Of a stretch of DNA of 64,000 nucleotides, positions 1 through 8,026 are shown piece after piece. This DNA is from Mesorhizobium sp. CA8 (GTDB lineage Bacteria > Pseudomonadota > Alphaproteobacteria > Rhizobiales > Rhizobiaceae): positions 60,074-124,073 of the forward strand of contig NZ_JAIUHG010000020.1 in the NCBI RefSeq assembly GCF_020164955.1. Reading direction: 5' to 3'. Both the position numbers and the translations under genes were made by a program. Each line of letters starts with the position of its first letter. Positions within the stretch are counted from its first letter, which is position 1. The notes beneath the pieces were generated by a model. It saw nothing but the letters and a program-made list of their open reading frames with translations, searched no databases and was not told the DNA's origin.

Positions 1-426
1 CAGTAAAGCATTCGCGATGGGCCAAGACATTATTGAGTAGTGCGCGCTAAAGGCACTTTCCGAGGGCTTCGAAACCCTAAACTTGTGCGCAGTCGCCCTG
101 AAGACGTCACCGAACCTCGCTCGATCCGACATCGTGATCGGCACCCCAAGCGCCGCAGCAAGCTTGTTCCAGTATTCGGTTCCGACCCCCTCGAATCTAA
201 ATCCAATCTCGGCCGCGATCGCACAAAGCAGGAGCGGGCTCCTGTCGAAGAGCGTTGCCAATTGGAGGTCGGTCAGGAATGGCTGCGCTTGCTCGAAACC
301 GTCCGGCCAAAGGGCCGCCTCGTCGACAGCTTCGACAAGTGTGACACCTGGCACTCGCTTCTTGTTGAAGGCAACGATCGCGCCGCGGAGGCGACGTTCG
401 TAAGCGTCAATATCACCAAGCTTCAC
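1..426 (-). CDS. Hypothetical protein, 3' end outside window
   Basis: A minus-strand frame is open for 142 codons from a GTG at 426 to the window edge, so the C-terminus is missing. A G-rich Shine-Dalgarno (GGGGGG) sits about three bases before the GTG. The product begins VKLGDIDAYERRLRGAIVAF and contains a conserved-looking patch, FSAHYSIMSWPIANALL, near the cut end. The composition (amphipathic helices, aromatic residues, no repeats) is that of a real soluble protein. I do not recognise the family. It is transcribed away from the nuclease-like gene at 919-1953 across a 490-base gap, so the two could be part of one defence-type cassette, but that is inference. Confidence 0.6.
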   Translation of the reverse strand, partial: MKLGDIDAYERRLRGAIVAFNKKRVPGVTLVEAVDEAALWPDGFEQAQPFLTDLQLATLFDRSPLLLCAIAAEIGFRFEGVGTEYWNKLAAALGVPITMSDRARFGDVFRATAHKFRVSKPSESAFSAHYSIMSWPIANALL

Positions 427-918
427 TGTCCCCCCAATATCAGGCCGCCGCCTTGTGGCACATAGGGCCACCTTGCGACACGATTGGCAACCAAAGTGTG
501 ATCTATGTCGGTATATCCGTTCTTTTGGTCGCGGGTAGCTGATTGGACTAAATCTGGATGGTTGAACGCTGCCCCGTGGCGACCTGAATTCGTGCGCTGA
601 CGATTCGCTGACTGTCATTTTGTGCGTAGAATTTTCTCTCTCGGTCGTCTTCTGCGGACCGCAGGGAAAACCGAGCGATGACTGGCAACAGCGAAAAATC
701 TAGGCTAGTAATGATCATCTGGGCACAACTGTCACATTTCCCTATAATCGCGTGACGTTTGTGGTTCACGACACCTGTACCGTAGTCAAACCTCAAAAAA
801 AAGTTATTACCTCCTATCTTTGCCGTGGCAAGCTGTGGGTCTGAAACGGGGCCTCTCAAGTACTGCAAGGACTCGCATCTGACAGCGTCCACCACCGAAG
901 CTCTTCCATCATTCCACT
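427..918. other. Intergenic region between divergent genes
   Basis: About 490 bases separate the partial minus-strand gene and the plus-strand nuclease-like gene. It is AT-richer than the flanks, as expected of a shared promoter region. I see no convincing gene, RNA or strong palindrome. A 130-codon minus-strand frame (548-940) looks like chance. Confidence 0.5.
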
Positions 919-1953
919 GTGATCGAGAACCGTCCCACACATTTGACTCGTCAGGCCGACTACAACCGGTTTCCCGACCAGCCTTTTAGGATGTCCATGG
1001 ACAGACTGCCGCCACTGCTGAGGGACAGCCTAGGCCCACTCGGCGGCATCCAGCCCATCACTGGTGCTATGGCTCGTGCCGCCGGCGGTATACTGACCGA
1101 TAAGCCGTCGGACGGCGAAGCCGAGATGTTCCGAGACGCAGACACCCAATTCCAGATGGTCATGCTTGTCGCCAGCATCGCGCATCTGCGGACTCGGGAC
1201 GACGCGCCGGTCGCGTATCCGTATGCTTTGACACTGATGCCGGCATCGAAACGGGGCGCCGTCACGACCACCAGCGTAGACTACATAGTAACCACGGCGG
1301 GTGGCGTGGCTGAACAGGCCGACTGGTGCTACACGGGTTTTGATCCATTCACGGGTGAATGGGGCATGTTCGGCGTGTTGGGTAGCTTCATAGGCCGCTA
1401 CGATGGCGCCCTTGACGAAGTAGGTCTCGTCGTCGGTCGATATTATCTGCAGGTCGGGTATGATCCCGCCGACGCGTTTGAGGCACCCCTCGGCTTCGAC
1501 AATCCACGTCAGCAAGAGAAGTATCGGCGTCACCGAGCGAAGCTGCTCTACCAGCCGTTCAAAGAGGTGGCGCTGCGGAGGGTCTGGGGCGCGGAATCGC
1601 CTATTGAGCTGTTTCTGATGCAGGAGTTGCTCCGCCGCGGCCTCGATCCACAACCGCAGGTCCTGTTCACCGACGACGGGGGGTGCCACGGTTCGCTCTA
1701 CCATCTCTGGAAAGACATTGAGTTCCGTCACGCACCGGGGATCGTGACCGAAGCCGACTTCTTTTTCCCCGGTCCGAAGCTCGCGGTGTTCTGCGACTCC
1801 GGCGCCTATCACCGCGGCCCTAAGGCGCAGGCCAAAGATGAGGCCATTGACGCGCGCCTGCGGACGTTCGGGGTGAAGTCGGTTCGAGTTTCGGGCCGGA
1901 CGATAGTGAACGACCTTGCGGCGGCGGCCGACGCTGTATGCACCAGCCTGTGA
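919..1953 (+). CDS. PD-(D/E)XK / Vsr-like nuclease-domain protein
   Basis: A 344-residue protein starting at GTG 919; Met25 at 991 is an alternative start. Residues 1-220 are of unknown function. The C-terminal third reads like a Vsr/DUF559-type PD-(D/E)XK endonuclease fold: ESPIE (E226-E230) in the first helix, EADFFF (D280) and KLAVFCDSGAYH (D293, H298) on core strands, then KDEAID (K306) and a closing GVKSVRVSG strand. This arrangement is known from very-short-patch-repair-like nucleases and from nuclease domains at the C-termini of larger defence proteins. DNA cleavage is inferred. No methylase or helicase partner is visible in the window; the left neighbour is an unrecognised partial gene on the other strand. 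Confidence 0.6.
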   Translation: MIENRPTHLTRQADYNRFPDQPFRMSMDRLPPLLRDSLGPLGGIQPITGAMARAAGGILTDKPSDGEAEMFRDADTQFQMVMLVASIAHLRTRDDAPVAYPYALTLMPASKRGAVTTTSVDYIVTTAGGVAEQADWCYTGFDPFTGEWGMFGVLGSFIGRYDGALDEVGLVVGRYYLQVGYDPADAFEAPLGFDNPRQQEKYRRHRAKLLYQPFKEVALRRVWGAESPIELFLMQELLRRGLDPQPQVLFTDDGGCHGSLYHLWKDIEFRHAPGIVTEADFFFPGPKLAVFCDSGAYHRGPKAQAKDEAIDARLRTFGVKSVRVSGRTIVNDLAAAADAVCTSL

Positions 1954-2334
1954 CGCGCGGACGCGGCGCGCTGAGAACGCGGCGAGCCGGTCCGCATTCT
2001 CGGCAACGATGGCCCCGCCGATAGGCGATACATCGAGGCGTTCCGACCTGATCGGCTAGGACTACCGCCGCCGAACTTACGTCAATGCGCAGCAAATGGT
2101 CGCGCCCGATGAGGAGGCCGGCTTACCCAAAGACATTCTGGCTCCGCAGGTGCATCGCCGCCGACATAAATTTCCCGCCGGTGCCACAGGACGCCTTTCG
2201 CGATCTAGCCTTCCAGCCCGATCCGGTCGGACAGCAAGGCGCCTTCATTGCGGCCGGTGCGATAATGCCCTGCTAATCCCAAAAGCAGACATCCTGGAGA
2301 CCCGCTGCAGGTTCCGTGGTGTTATTGGCGAAAA
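1954..2334. other. Non-coding or decayed stretch
   Basis: About 380 bases between the nuclease-like gene and the convergent oxygenase-like gene. Short overlapping frames exist on both strands, but none has a ribosome binding site or recognisable product. I see nothing definite here. Confidence 0.4.
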
Positions 2335-3195
2335 CTATGACCGATAGTCTAATAATCCTCTAAAAGCGGTGTGATATACAGGCCGGGGAACGTCTAAGGT
2401 ACACCCGTCATGCAGAATATTCTCCGTCGGCGCCACGTATGCGCAGCCGGGGTGAACCTCAAGTCGCACGATAGGATAGCTCGGAAAGCGGGACAAAAAC
2501 GCCTTGCCTATTTCATTTGGCGTGAGGGAATTTGGATCCCCTTCTGAACCGAAGCTAGCGCGGTACATCCCCACGACGCTCCGATTCAAAAAAATAAAAA
2601 AGCGGCTATACTCTCCAATGTTGATGCAGACCCTGAGTTTAGCGTCCTTTCTTTGACCTGACGGTGTTCCGTCCCATGTATCAACATGAAGCCCCACGTA
2701 TTTCCCTATTGACTCATCATAAGATACTGTATGTAGCCCTACCGGATCGGACGCAAACCCGTGAAAGGATGGTCTATTCCGAAATTGGATCACACGATCG
2801 AGCTTATCTAACAAAGTATTTACAAATTGATCCGAAGGGGAGACACCGGCGCTTCGATTTATTACCTCCCCATAGCATTGGCTTTCGTGGAAGAGCGCCA
2901 TCTCGGCTCGGGTGAAGAGTTGGACAACCGCCACGATTGAGGCGGGCGTCGAGGCATCGTCGGTGTAGAGTATGCGACAATCATCTTGATTGACTGGGCG
3001 CCATGGACCTAAAGGCACAAAGGCGTTTGGCCCAAATGCAATGCCACCGTCAATAGCCAAACTGTCGGCAGAACATGTTCCGCTGCTCAACGTGACTGTT
3101 GGATCTGGGCCAAATTCGCGCGACGCAACTGTGCGCAATATTTTGATGTCCGGAGGATCCATGCCAACGATCTCAAAGCCATTGGAACAGCTCAT
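2335..3195 (-). CDS. Putative Fe(II)/2OG-oxygenase-like protein
   Basis: A 286-residue protein whose ATG overlaps the stop of the upstream gene (TAATG at 3193-3197), so the two are probably translationally coupled. Residues 168-173 (GLHVDT) give an H170-x-D172 dyad. A distal histidine follows in APTENILHDG (H262), with H275 and R279 shortly after. That order, HxD then distal His then Arg, is the facial triad and 2OG-binding arginine of Fe(II)/2-oxoglutarate oxygenases. Overall similarity to a named family is not obvious, so this is a motif-level call. It is the last gene of a minus-strand series that begins with the NFANYAM precursor and a radical SAM enzyme, so a role in peptide tailoring is possible. 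A stand-alone small-molecule hydroxylase is the alternative. Confidence 0.5.
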   Translation of the reverse strand: MSCSNGFEIVGMDPPDIKILRTVASREFGPDPTVTLSSGTCSADSLAIDGGIAFGPNAFVPLGPWRPVNQDDCRILYTDDASTPASIVAVVQLFTRAEMALFHESQCYGEVINRSAGVSPSDQFVNTLLDKLDRVIQFRNRPSFHGFASDPVGLHTVSYDESIGKYVGLHVDTWDGTPSGQRKDAKLRVCINIGEYSRFFIFLNRSVVGMYRASFGSEGDPNSLTPNEIGKAFLSRFPSYPIVRLEVHPGCAYVAPTENILHDGCTLDVPRPVYHTAFRGLLDYRS

Positions 3196-4322
3196 TAGTT
3201 TGCTCTCGAGAAGCTGTAGGCTCTCGAAGGTTTGGAACCCGGTTGGAAGATTTGATCAATGCCGCCGTCGGGCTTCAAAGTCACCGATATCCCGCTCCAT
3301 TGCGCCACAAGATTCCCCCCATCGAGGTGAAATATCAAGAATGATGGCTGAGGGTTTGTAGCGATGATGGCCTGACGAACTGCTGGCTTGAAATCTAAAA
3401 ATGAAAGTAGTGCCAGATCGTTGTTAGAACGCTCAATTCGGTACTCGCCCCCGGCGCGCAACAGCAACGCTGCGCGACTGAAAGTTGCACCAGATACATT
3501 ACGTTCGACAAAGGTCACATTTGTCGCGGAGATTTGAAGTCTAAACCTTTTCGCTGGTTCATTGCTTGTCCAGACGCCATCGAGGGTCGCTCCTAACGCG
3601 GTCACGATTTCCGCACTCCCGCTGGAACCGGTGATCGGCCGATTGGGAGGACCGATGAGATTCCACGGATCGGCATCGAGCCTTGGATCCAGTTGAAAAA
3701 CTGGTATCAATGGAGCCCCTTCCACACCGATATACATCTCAAATGCCGGGAAGGGGTCGACAAGCCCGTTAATTCGAGCGGATGCAATCTCATTGCCTGC
3801 ATCGACAAGTAGGACAACATTTAAGGCCCAATCAATATCAAACGAACCTGGAACTAAGGGATTATTGGCCGCACCTCTGAGTGTGAAGCTAGCCTTCAAT
3901 CCGCCGCCAGGCTGTGGTGCAGTTTGAACGCCAGTTATTGTCATCCGAGAAGAGTCGCCGTGACCCTCGGCGACCACCTCTCCGGCAAGCTCATCGAAGC
4001 CAACGCTCAAATCACAGCCGGGATTCGATCTCCCGCTGTTTGTACTGGGAGCCGACACCGCACCGCTCCATGCATCAAGCAAAACCTCCATGTGCATACG
4101 CGCACCGGAAGACGGACTAGAATCGAAACCCCGATTGTCGGAAAGAAACCAATTCGGCACCCCCGGAATCGGGGGAAGCAGGCGCGGGCCAGGGATTACG
4201 GTCTTCCCTATATACGCTCCGCCGCTAAGGGCTCGTGTGTATTGGGTGCCGTCAGATCGCATGATCGTTCGCGGAATGAACGCACGAATATAAAGCCGAA
4301 TTTCCCTAAGCTTTTCGACCAT
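3195..4322 (-). CDS. Hypothetical protein, N-terminal beta-rich domain
   Basis: A 375-residue protein starting at ATG 4322, with GAGGGA about nine bases upstream. The N-terminus (RLYIRAFIPRTI, then FLSDNRGFDSSPSSGARMH) resembles the start of DUF3238-type secreted or phage-associated proteins. The middle and C-terminal parts are beta-rich and hydrophilic (SFDIDWALNVVLLVDAG; SFLIFHLDGGNLVAQWSG). I see no signal peptide and no catalytic motif. It is followed by the oxygenase-like gene with a TAATG overlap, indicating one transcript. It lies 180 bases downstream of the small gene at 4503-4700, so membership of the RiPP operon is plausible but unproven. Function unknown. Confidence 0.6.
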   Translation of the reverse strand: MVEKLREIRLYIRAFIPRTIMRSDGTQYTRALSGGAYIGKTVIPGPRLLPPIPGVPNWFLSDNRGFDSSPSSGARMHMEVLLDAWSGAVSAPSTNSGRSNPGCDLSVGFDELAGEVVAEGHGDSSRMTITGVQTAPQPGGGLKASFTLRGAANNPLVPGSFDIDWALNVVLLVDAGNEIASARINGLVDPFPAFEMYIGVEGAPLIPVFQLDPRLDADPWNLIGPPNRPITGSSGSAEIVTALGATLDGVWTSNEPAKRFRLQISATNVTFVERNVSGATFSRAALLLRAGGEYRIERSNNDLALLSFLDFKPAVRQAIIATNPQPSFLIFHLDGGNLVAQWSGISVTLKPDGGIDQIFQPGSKPSRAYSFSRAN

Positions 4323-4502
4323 GCCAGCGGTCCCTCATAGGCAAATGAACTTGCGTTCGCCATACCAGCGCGGCACTTCAGGTCTCGTATGGCGATATAA
4401 CAACCTCATCCCTTAGCGGAGAACCACATCGTGCGTTCGCGCACGGAGCGCAATATTACCTCGCCGTGTGGATCACACTCAAAGCGAGCCTCATGCTCAA
4501 CT

Positions 4503-4700
4503 TCATCCTTTGGCGGAGCCTTCGTGGTTCGCACCTCCACCGTCGACAATAATGCGAGAGAAGGTGTGAGCGACAAGCGCTCCGACCTCTTCCGGGGAAT
4601 ACGGGTGATCAGATGCATCTACATGTCGTTTGACGATATCCCAGGCAATAGAATAAAGAGTGGCACGATCACTATCTGATGGCTGAAGTATACTGGACAT
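4503..4700 (-). CDS. Small hypothetical protein (65 aa)
   Basis: Starts at ATG 4700, directly after an in-frame GTG at 4703. A strong Shine-Dalgarno, AGGGAGGA, sits about six bases upstream of the ATG, which favours it and supports this being a real gene. The product (MSSILQPSDSDRATLYSIAW at the N-terminus, then an acidic helical region ending in a Gly/Asn-rich tail) has no Cys, membrane segment or core-like repeat. It lies between the JmjC-type hydroxylase and the two downstream genes on the same strand. It could be an accessory factor or a second small substrate of the RiPP locus. No family recognised. Confidence 0.6.
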   Translation of the reverse strand: MSSILQPSDSDRATLYSIAWDIVKRHVDASDHPYSPEEVGALVAHTFSRIIVDGGGANHEGSAKG

Positions 4701-4983
4701 CACTTATCCTCCCTGAAGCTCCTTGCCACGCTCGCGTACCGCCAAACAACGCGTGTATCCAGCAGTCAATCAAAGATGGATGAACTCGTCAAGAACCGCT
4801 GAGCGGTCGAATAAAAGTCGCTAACGTGCGCGCGAACGGCGGTCGCGGCAGCTATCACAACTTCGGCGATTTCCAGCACAAGATAAACGCTTCGCCATGT
4901 CCACGACAAATGTCCTACAAGTTAGGGATTGCGCACTCGCGTGGCGACAACACAGTTTTTATCAACACATAGGAGAAACTCGC

Positions 4984-5955
4984 TTATTCGGCCTGCAACT
5001 TAACAGTATTGCTCCTAACTGACGAAAGCGTCTTTCGCTCCACTTCAGACAATGAGGGCGAGGCGAACGGTCGCCTTCTTTGCTCAAACCGAGACTTGAC
5101 CGATTGCATTGCGGAGGATGGATCCAGGTTGTTCGCAAACTCGAGCGCCATATGACGGAGCTTCTCCTGAATGGTCGAGGCATTGGTGGAACCGAAGACA
5201 ATCTCAGGTGGCAATCCTTCACGAAAGAGAGGGCTGGAGTAGATCGCCGACCAAACCGACTCAAGGAGCAACTCGGCCCAAGTGAATGGCATCATTCCAA
5301 GAGTCACGTGGACTGACGTCGACCGTTCCGATGTTCTCGCCTCGTGAACAAATCCTCTCGGAATGTATATCAGGTCGCCAGCCTGAAGCATTGTATCGTA
5401 CACTGGCTCATGACCATCGAGGTGACTATCGCCTCCGAGGTGGGCGGCCGTGGGATATCGCACGGCTTCTTCAAAAATCCGCCACCGCTTCTCTCCGTAT
5501 ATTTGCAAGATAAATACGTCCTCGAGATCAAAATGAGGACGAAATCCCTGCGACAAAGGCGGCGTCACGTAGATATTGACGCCACAAACACATCCAAACG
5601 TCCCTTCCGCGGACGCGCAGACTGCTGCGAGCGATGGATGATGAGCTTCCATTCCATGCAGTGCGATGGTCGCACCATCGCCATGAAATTCCATCACCTT
5701 GTGTACGTCAACGCGACCTTTCGAATCTGTGTATTCTCCTTCTCCAATCTTGTCGCCACCGACAACGAGCGCGAGGTCGGCTGAGGAAAGACAGTGGGTT
5801 AAGATGATATCATCGATACCCGCAATGCTGATTAGCTGGTCGAACGCCTCCGGCCGCGACCGCTGAAGGACCGTCGGCTTCGTTGAAAAATACTCAGACA
5901 GGAAGGTTTCGAGCGACAGCGGAGTAATTAGGGAGGCAATCGAAGGTCCGTTCAC
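4984..5955 (-). CDS. JmjC/cupin_4-type Fe(II)/2OG hydroxylase
   Basis: A ribosomal-oxygenase-like (RoxA/YcfD, NO66/MINA53 type) hydroxylase. Numbered from a possible upstream GTG at 6030, the Fe-binding H166-x-D168 lies in FRPHFDLEDVFILQIYGEKR and the distal H229 in YIPRGFVHEA; the GEKRW strand is typical of the family. The region after residue 26 (SLITPLSLETFLSEYFSTKP) is the usual JmjC N-terminal lead-in. I chose GTG 5955 because it follows the upstream stop (5957) by one base and has GAGG about eight bases upstream; the start at 6030 would overlap the upstream gene by 74 bases. Family members hydroxylate His or Arg of ribosomal proteins, and relatives also act on peptides. Beside a precursor and a radical SAM enzyme, the likely substrate is the modified NFANYAM peptide (inference). 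Confidence 0.8.
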   Translation of the reverse strand: MNGPSIASLITPLSLETFLSEYFSTKPTVLQRSRPEAFDQLISIAGIDDIILTHCLSSADLALVVGGDKIGEGEYTDSKGRVDVHKVMEFHGDGATIALHGMEAHHPSLAAVCASAEGTFGCVCGVNIYVTPPLSQGFRPHFDLEDVFILQIYGEKRWRIFEEAVRYPTAAHLGGDSHLDGHEPVYDTMLQAGDLIYIPRGFVHEARTSERSTSVHVTLGMMPFTWAELLLESVWSAIYSSPLFREGLPPEIVFGSTNASTIQEKLRHMALEFANNLDPSSAMQSVKSRFEQRRRPFASPSLSEVERKTLSSVRSNTVKLQAE

Positions 5956-5956
5956 T

Positions 5957-6757
5957 CTATGAGCCTCTAGTTGCGCGATCAGCCTCTCGCCACGCGAGCC
6001 ATGTTTCAACTTCATCAGACATGAATCCACAATTGTTGCGAGCCCAAAAACTTTCGTCTCGTCCGAACAAACGCATCATTCGCCGGTCACCTATCTCGGC
6101 TATACGGGCGATAATGCGCTCCAGCATTGGCGACTGAGTCAAGTGCTGTCGCATCAAGTTAAGCGTGTACAAGACACTCACGTGCAGCCGATCGTGCGCT
6201 GACAGATTAGGACTTCTTGAATGTACGACATTGTTGTGGAGCAACACCGCGTCGCCGCTCTTGGCAAACAGCAATCTCTCTCTTTTATGCGCTAGAGCGC
6301 GGTCGCGCTCGGTCATCAGAAACCGCTCCCGATGAGATCCAGGTATTATACGAAGTGGACCTGAGACGCTGTCCAAATCTTGCAAATATATTAGTAGGTT
6401 AAAGCACAGGGGTTTTTGAAACTCACTTCCGCGTGGCACTGAGCCGAAGGGGTCGCGATGCCAGCTAATACCGGCTTCGCAGCCGGTCGCCACTCCGATG
6501 ACCGAAACACTATCCAACTGAACGGCTGGGCCTACGATGTCCTCCATCAGGTCCAGCACAGGTGGCTGGGCGACGGCCTCAAGCGTTTCTTCAGGTAGAA
6601 CTTCGAAGAGATCGGTTCCCGTTGCATATATTTCCCGCTCTAGACGACGCGACAGAGCCATCCCGCGCAGAACCGCGATCGCCTTTTCGGACAGCAGCCT
6701 CTCGAAGAGTGCGTAGCCGTCCAACTCGAAAGATTCAGCAGGCCTTCTATCGCTCAT
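5957..6757 (-). CDS. PhyH-like Fe(II)/2OG dioxygenase
   Basis: A phytanoyl-CoA dioxygenase (PhyH) family protein. The core contains GISWHRDPFGS (the H-x-D Fe dyad), a GPLRIIPGSHRERF strand typical of PhyH, the distal His in NVVHSRSPN, and an Arg in DRLHVSVLY that should bind 2-oxoglutarate. The frame is open back to 6946, but that would overlap the radical SAM gene by 113 bases. ATG 6757 begins at the usual PhyH N-terminus (FELDGYALFERLLSEKAI follows) and is preferred, although no clear Shine-Dalgarno is visible; a TTG at 6784 is another option. It lies between the radical SAM maturase and the JmjC hydroxylase on the same strand with negligible gaps, so it probably acts on the same peptide. 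Confidence 0.8.
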   Translation of the reverse strand: MSDRRPAESFELDGYALFERLLSEKAIAVLRGMALSRRLEREIYATGTDLFEVLPEETLEAVAQPPVLDLMEDIVGPAVQLDSVSVIGVATGCEAGISWHRDPFGSVPRGSEFQKPLCFNLLIYLQDLDSVSGPLRIIPGSHRERFLMTERDRALAHKRERLLFAKSGDAVLLHNNVVHSRSPNLSAHDRLHVSVLYTLNLMRQHLTQSPMLERIIARIAEIGDRRMMRLFGRDESFWARNNCGFMSDEVETWLAWREADRATRGS

Positions 6758-6833
6758 CGATTCGCACAACCAATTGTCCGACAAGGCGCCTATTCCCCGT
6801 ATCTCGCGGTTTTCCGCTAGCGCGAAAAGATTG

Positions 6834-8006
6834 TTAACGGCTCGCCACGGCATCGGCGGGTCTGCCGCTTCGCAGCGCACGAACAACAAGCAGGCGCGAG
6901 CCCGAATCTCTACCTCCTCGGGATATTTCATCACCGATAGTAACACTCACGTGATCGAGTATGTCCTGATAGTCAGAGCAGTATATACTCGGGTTCCTGT
7001 AGCCATTCTCTTCAGACCAACGATGGACGATATGTCCACCGCCGCATGCAACTTTATAGCGGCATGACGAACACTGTTCGCAGAGGTCTGTTGACGCATC
7101 ACGCACTGCCGTCCAAGCTGGATCTCGCTCTATGTCGTCAATCTCATTCAGCAAGATATTGCATTGTGTCTCCGCTTTCTCCTTGCCAGCGATGCGAAGC
7201 CCATCATGTGGTTCGAGCTGACCGTTCGTATTGAGACATACGATCTCGGACGAAGAAAAGCCGACGATCTCGGTCCTCGATTCCAAACCGAGCAGCCCGC
7301 GAATAAAACCAGATAGGATGCGCACCTCGGTCCCGAGGCCTCGATAGTGAGTATTCCAATGATCGAAGAGACGAATATAGTATGCAGATATACTATGATT
7401 GTCGCTTTGGTGATTATTCTCTGGCGGCAGGACATCGCAGTAAGTTGCACCGAGATCTAAGAAGAAGTGATCTAAGAGTTTTTCTGGATCCGTCGTCGGG
7501 TCACATACCGCGATTATTGCAGGCCGAATCCCCCTTTCGCACAATGCGAAATACCCAGTCACGGTTTCGTCCCAAGTTGGTTCCCCCTTTATCGTTACTC
7601 GACGCTTGTCATGGATTTCGGGAGGCCCGTCGATGCTGACCGCGACAGCAATATTGTACTCGGAAATGAGTGTCAGCCACTCGCTGGAAATCTGGGTTCC
7701 ATTGGTCGTCAGCGCGTATTCGATTTGGCAATGGGTCCTCTCACCAACCGCTGAAAGTTCCGCAAGATAAACGCGTAGTCGCGCGGGGTTGTACAAAGTC
7801 GGCTCGCCACCGTGGAAAGAGCATACAAATCGTTTAAGATTATGCCGTCGAATATGACGCTCAAGCTTTATGACAAACGCCTTCAGCACCGCATCGGAAA
7901 TCAGCGCTGGCAATTTACGAACCGAACCGTCCCGGAACCAATAGCAGTATGTGCAGTCGAAATTACATCTCGACGCGAGCTTGATGAGAGTATATTCAAC
8001 CGCCAT
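6834..8006 (-). CDS. Radical SAM/SPASM-type peptide maturase
   Basis: A 390-residue radical SAM enzyme. The SAM-cleaving cluster motif is C14-x3-C18-x2-C21 (SRCNFDCTYCYW). SFHGGEPTL (63-71), TTNGT (100-104) and SIDGPPEIHD (124-133) are the expected core motifs. The C-terminal auxiliary-cluster region has C257, C309, C312, C315, C321 and C343, with CRYKVACGGGHIVHR, the CGGGxxxHR signature seen in maturases of the FxsB/Grr/Xye kind that crosslink aromatic residues to a residue two positions on (three-residue cyclophanes). The gene starts 20 bases after the precursor stop. The precursor repeats contain FAN and YAM triplets, and FAN fits the aromatic-x-Asn crosslink rule of that class. Crosslinking is inferred, not shown. 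Confidence 0.88.
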   Translation of the reverse strand: MAVEYTLIKLASRCNFDCTYCYWFRDGSVRKLPALISDAVLKAFVIKLERHIRRHNLKRFVCSFHGGEPTLYNPARLRVYLAELSAVGERTHCQIEYALTTNGTQISSEWLTLISEYNIAVAVSIDGPPEIHDKRRVTIKGEPTWDETVTGYFALCERGIRPAIIAVCDPTTDPEKLLDHFFLDLGATYCDVLPPENNHQSDNHSISAYYIRLFDHWNTHYRGLGTEVRILSGFIRGLLGLESRTEIVGFSSSEIVCLNTNGQLEPHDGLRIAGKEKAETQCNILLNEIDDIERDPAWTAVRDASTDLCEQCSSCRYKVACGGGHIVHRWSEENGYRNPSIYCSDYQDILDHVSVTIGDEISRGGRDSGSRLLVVRALRSGRPADAVASR

Positions 8007-8026
8007 TGTGAATCGCGCGATCGGGG

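Noticed and set aside
548..940. 130-codon minus-strand frame
   Set aside because: No Shine-Dalgarno, irregular composition, and it overlaps the start of the nuclease-like gene; likely chance.
1030..1812. 260-codon frame antisense to the nuclease-like gene
   Set aside because: Exact antisense shadow; the plus-strand protein has recognisable nuclease motifs.
4704..4983. Minus-strand tail RLLFDRSAVLDEFIHL as a gene end
   Set aside because: Looks like the end of a protein, but no start or upstream coding sequence connects to it; at most a fragment.
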